Positions 22,219-24,067 of a DNA stretch of 24,067 nt are shown here, piece after piece; the stretch's first letter is position 1, and each line of letters starts with the position of its first letter. A model generated the notes under the pieces. The model did not search any database. It saw only the letters and a list, made by a program, of their open reading frames with translations, and was not told the DNA's origin. Source of the DNA: Eshraghiella sp045129695 (lineage in GTDB: Bacteria > Bacillota > Clostridia > Lachnospirales > Lachnospiraceae); the NCBI GenBank assembly GCA_045129695.1, contig JBGVJZ010000038.1, positions 1-24,067 on the forward strand. The letters are read 5' to 3'. A program made the translations under genes and the position numbers.

Positions 22219-23150
22219 TCCAGTGGGGCATTTAATTCAATCGCTCCATGCAGCCAGACTCTGCCGGTAAAACGAAACCCAACCTGAGGATTTCCATACA
22301 GGTCTTTACGATTAATTCCAAGATTAATCATATTATCATTACATTCCAGAAGCATATAATAAATTTCCTCACCGGTTATCTCATTGGTAAGACTTGTTAC
22401 TTCCATTATGTTGCCCACTACCGTATAATGGTCACATTCAAGCCCTGATGGAATAAAAGAAGAATTAACAATAGTATATATATCTTCCTTGCGAATTCGC
22501 TGGCAAATATCTGACAACATATCGTAATCTCTGATTGTCAGATTATCGATTGCATCAGGATTACCACGCATTGCCATATCCACAAGCTTATTTCTCTTGT
22601 TGGTGGCAGCTTTACAGCGGTCAATCTGTGCTTTGGTCTGCCTGATAGGAAGAATAATTTTACCACTTGTTGAAAGTGCACTTAAATATACAAAACGGTC
22701 TGTTAGAATTCTTCTTCCATTAGTCTTATTAAGATACTCCACAATATTTTTTACAAAAAATATTGGAGGCACTTCACGCCTGGGTTCATCACAATGTGCA
22801 AGATACGCTTCTTTATCGCTCTGCCTCTCAACTACCATTTCACGATTGTAGCGGGGCACATTTCCTTTAATATATGGAAAATAAAAGGTCTGTTCAAAAA
22901 TTTTATTCTCAGGGTTATAGAATCCACGGATTACCAGACCACCCATATCTTCAAACTCTGTTCCGTTCTGTCTCTTTAACATACAATAATCAATCTGTGC
23001 TTCATAAAAAGAATCCTGTGCTTCTTCTTCTGAATCATAGATTATTGAACTATTGCGTATTGCATCTTCTTTGATTGTATTCAAAAGAGTTTCCATGGCG
23101 GACCTTGATGATATTTCACTAAGGCCCACCGCTCTTGCATATAAATGCAT
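22215..23150 (-). CDS. Uncharacterised protein, DUF3881-like
   Basis: 311 aa, soluble, with no signal peptide or transmembrane helix. The start MHLYARAVGLSEI followed by a short helical stretch, and the overall length, recall the DUF3881 family of clostridia; this is from memory and should be checked. A central Arg/Lys-rich helix (KAQIDRCKAATNKRNKLVDMAMRG) and a C-terminal beta-rich part (DHYTVVGNIMEVTSLTN ... FRFTGRVWLHG) are visible. No catalytic motif is recognised, so no function is assigned. It begins 1 nt after the serS stop (AAAGGA ~9 nt before the ATG), so it is almost certainly cotranscribed with serS. Its stop codon lies within the tRNA-Arg promoter. Confidence 0.72.
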   Translation of the reverse strand: MHLYARAVGLSEISSRSAMETLLNTIKEDAIRNSSIIYDSEEEAQDSFYEAQIDYCMLKRQNGTEFEDMGGLVIRGFYNPENKIFEQTFYFPYIKGNVPRYNREMVVERQSDKEAYLAHCDEPRREVPPIFFVKNIVEYLNKTNGRRILTDRFVYLSALSTSGKIILPIRQTKAQIDRCKAATNKRNKLVDMAMRGNPDAIDNLTIRDYDMLSDICQRIRKEDIYTIVNSSFIPSGLECDHYTVVGNIMEVTSLTNEITGEEIYYMLLECNDNMINLGINRKDLYGNPQVGFRFTGRVWLHGAIELNAPLD

Positions 23151-23151
23151 A

Positions 23152-24067
23152 TTAATTATCCTTTTTCTCGATTTTGGTCATACCACCCATATATGGCTGA
23201 AGTGCAACAGGGATGTTAACACTTCCGTCTGCATTAAGGTTGTTTTCCAAAAATGCAATTAACATTCTAGGTGGTGCAACTACTGTGTTGTTAAGAGTAT
23301 GTGCAAAATATTTGCCATTCTCACCGTTTACACGAATCTTAAGTCTTCTTGCCTGTGCATCTCCAAGGTTAGAGCAGCTTCCAACCTCAAAATACTTCTT
23401 TTGTCTTGGTGACCATGCTTCTACGTCAATAGATTTAACCTTAAGGTCAGCCAAATCTCCTGAACAGCATTCTAGTGTACGTACAGGGATATCCAGAGAA
23501 CGGAAGAGATCAACTGTATTCTGCCATAATTTATCAAACCACATCTTGCTGTCCTCTGGCTTACATACAACAATCATTTCCTGTTTTTCAAACTGATGAA
23601 TTCTGTATACTCCACGCTCTTCTATACCATGTGCGCCCTTTTCTTTTCTGAAGCATGGTGAGTAGCTTGTCATAGTATATGGAAGCTTCTTCTCATCAAG
23701 GAGATTATCAATGAATTTACCAATCATTGAATGCTCGCTTGTTCCAATGAGATACAAATCCTCGCCCTCAATCTTATACATCATGGCTTCCATTTCTGCA
23801 AAACTCATTACACCTGTTACTACATTACTACGAATCATGAAAGGAGGAATACAATAAGTAAATCCTCTATCAATCATAAAATCTCTCGCATATGTAATAA
23901 CTGCGGAATGCAATCTTGCTATATCACCCACGAGATAGTAAAAACCATTACCTGCTACTCGTCTTGCCGCATCCAAATCAATACCATTGAATTTTTCCAT
24001 AATCTCTGTATGGTATGGAATTTCAAAATCAGGTACTACAGGTTCTCCATATTTCTGAATTTCCACA
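23152..24067 (-). CDS. serS: Seryl-tRNA synthetase, C-terminal part (5' end outside window)
   Basis: 304 in-window residues plus stop; the frame continues past the window edge, so about 120 N-terminal residues (the coiled-coil tRNA-binding arm) are missing. Class II synthetase motifs are present: motif 1 region ARRVAGNGFYYLVGDIARLH, serine/ATP site LYLIGTSEHSMIG, motif 2 SPCFRKEKG ... GVYRIHQFEKQEM, and motif 3 GSCSNLGDAQARRLKIRV ... HTLNNTVVAPPRMLIAFLEN. The enzyme charges tRNA-Ser, and selenocysteine tRNA where present. The C-terminus ends in a Lys-rich KIEKKDN. The DUF3881-like gene follows after one base. Confidence 0.95.
   Translation of the reverse strand, partial: VEIQKYGEPVVPDFEIPYHTEIMEKFNGIDLDAARRVAGNGFYYLVGDIARLHSAVITYARDFMIDRGFTYCIPPFMIRSNVVTGVMSFAEMEAMMYKIEGEDLYLIGTSEHSMIGKFIDNLLDEKKLPYTMTSYSPCFRKEKGAHGIEERGVYRIHQFEKQEMIVVCKPEDSKMWFDKLWQNTVDLFRSLDIPVRTLECCSGDLADLKVKSIDVEAWSPRQKKYFEVGSCSNLGDAQARRLKIRVNGENGKYFAHTLNNTVVAPPRMLIAFLENNLNADGSVNIPVALQPYMGGMTKIEKKDN

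Noticed and set aside
1..24067. Mobile elements, CRISPR arrays, phage genes, riboswitches
   Set aside because: No transposase, integrase, regularly spaced direct repeats or recognised riboswitch core was found on either strand; all large frames are accounted for.

Overview
The window reads as AT-rich chromosomal DNA of an anaerobic Firmicute, most likely a member of the Lachnospiraceae. This is inferred from protein character, not from a search: clostridial-type citrate synthase and hydratase, a DUF3881-type protein next to serS, a BspA-like surface lipoprotein, strong Shine-Dalgarno (SD) sites and TTGACA/TATAAT-type promoters. I see no insertion sequence, phage gene, integrase or CRISPR array. 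Most genes lie on the minus strand. The exceptions are tex, the hydrolase/ldhA pair, dacF and the repeat lipoprotein.

Layout, left to right. The 3' end of tex (+) meets an AI-2E-family permease (-) at a 19-bp hairpin terminator. The permease lies downstream of a PglK-like ABC exporter. Next comes a tightly packed six-gene minus-strand operon (about 9640 down to 4192). In transcription order it encodes an acyl-AMP ligase fused to an acyl carrier protein, two PlsC-type acyltransferases, a second acyl-AMP ligase, a free acyl carrier protein, and a small LRAT/NlpC-P60-type cysteine protein. It has its own promoter (TTGTTA-17-TATAAT) and a hairpin terminator. Upstream are a divergent Lgt-family membrane protein, a small DUF4190-like membrane protein and an aconitase-family hydratase. 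Divergent to the hydratase are an alpha/beta hydrolase and D-lactate dehydrogenase. Then follow tRNA-Pro(CGG), citrate synthase, tRNA-Lys(CTT), a previously easy-to-miss 49-residue Cys-rich ORF behind trmB, a D,D-carboxypeptidase (dacF), a DEDDh exonuclease with a probably leaderless mRNA, the repeat lipoprotein, tRNA-Arg(CCT), a DUF3881-type gene and the 3' part of serS.

How they fit together. The six-gene operon is the most interesting part. It holds everything needed to activate free fatty acids, load them on a carrier protein and re-esterify them to (lyso)lipid acceptors, plus a candidate acyl-releasing or acyl-transferring enzyme. It resembles a split and elaborated Aas-type phospholipid recycling system, or the pathway for an unusual acylated lipid. 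Citrate synthase and the hydratase suggest a short oxidative TCA branch toward 2-oxoglutarate, while LdhA is fermentative. All three tRNAs carry C34 anticodons. No gene-free stretch exceeds 300 bases.
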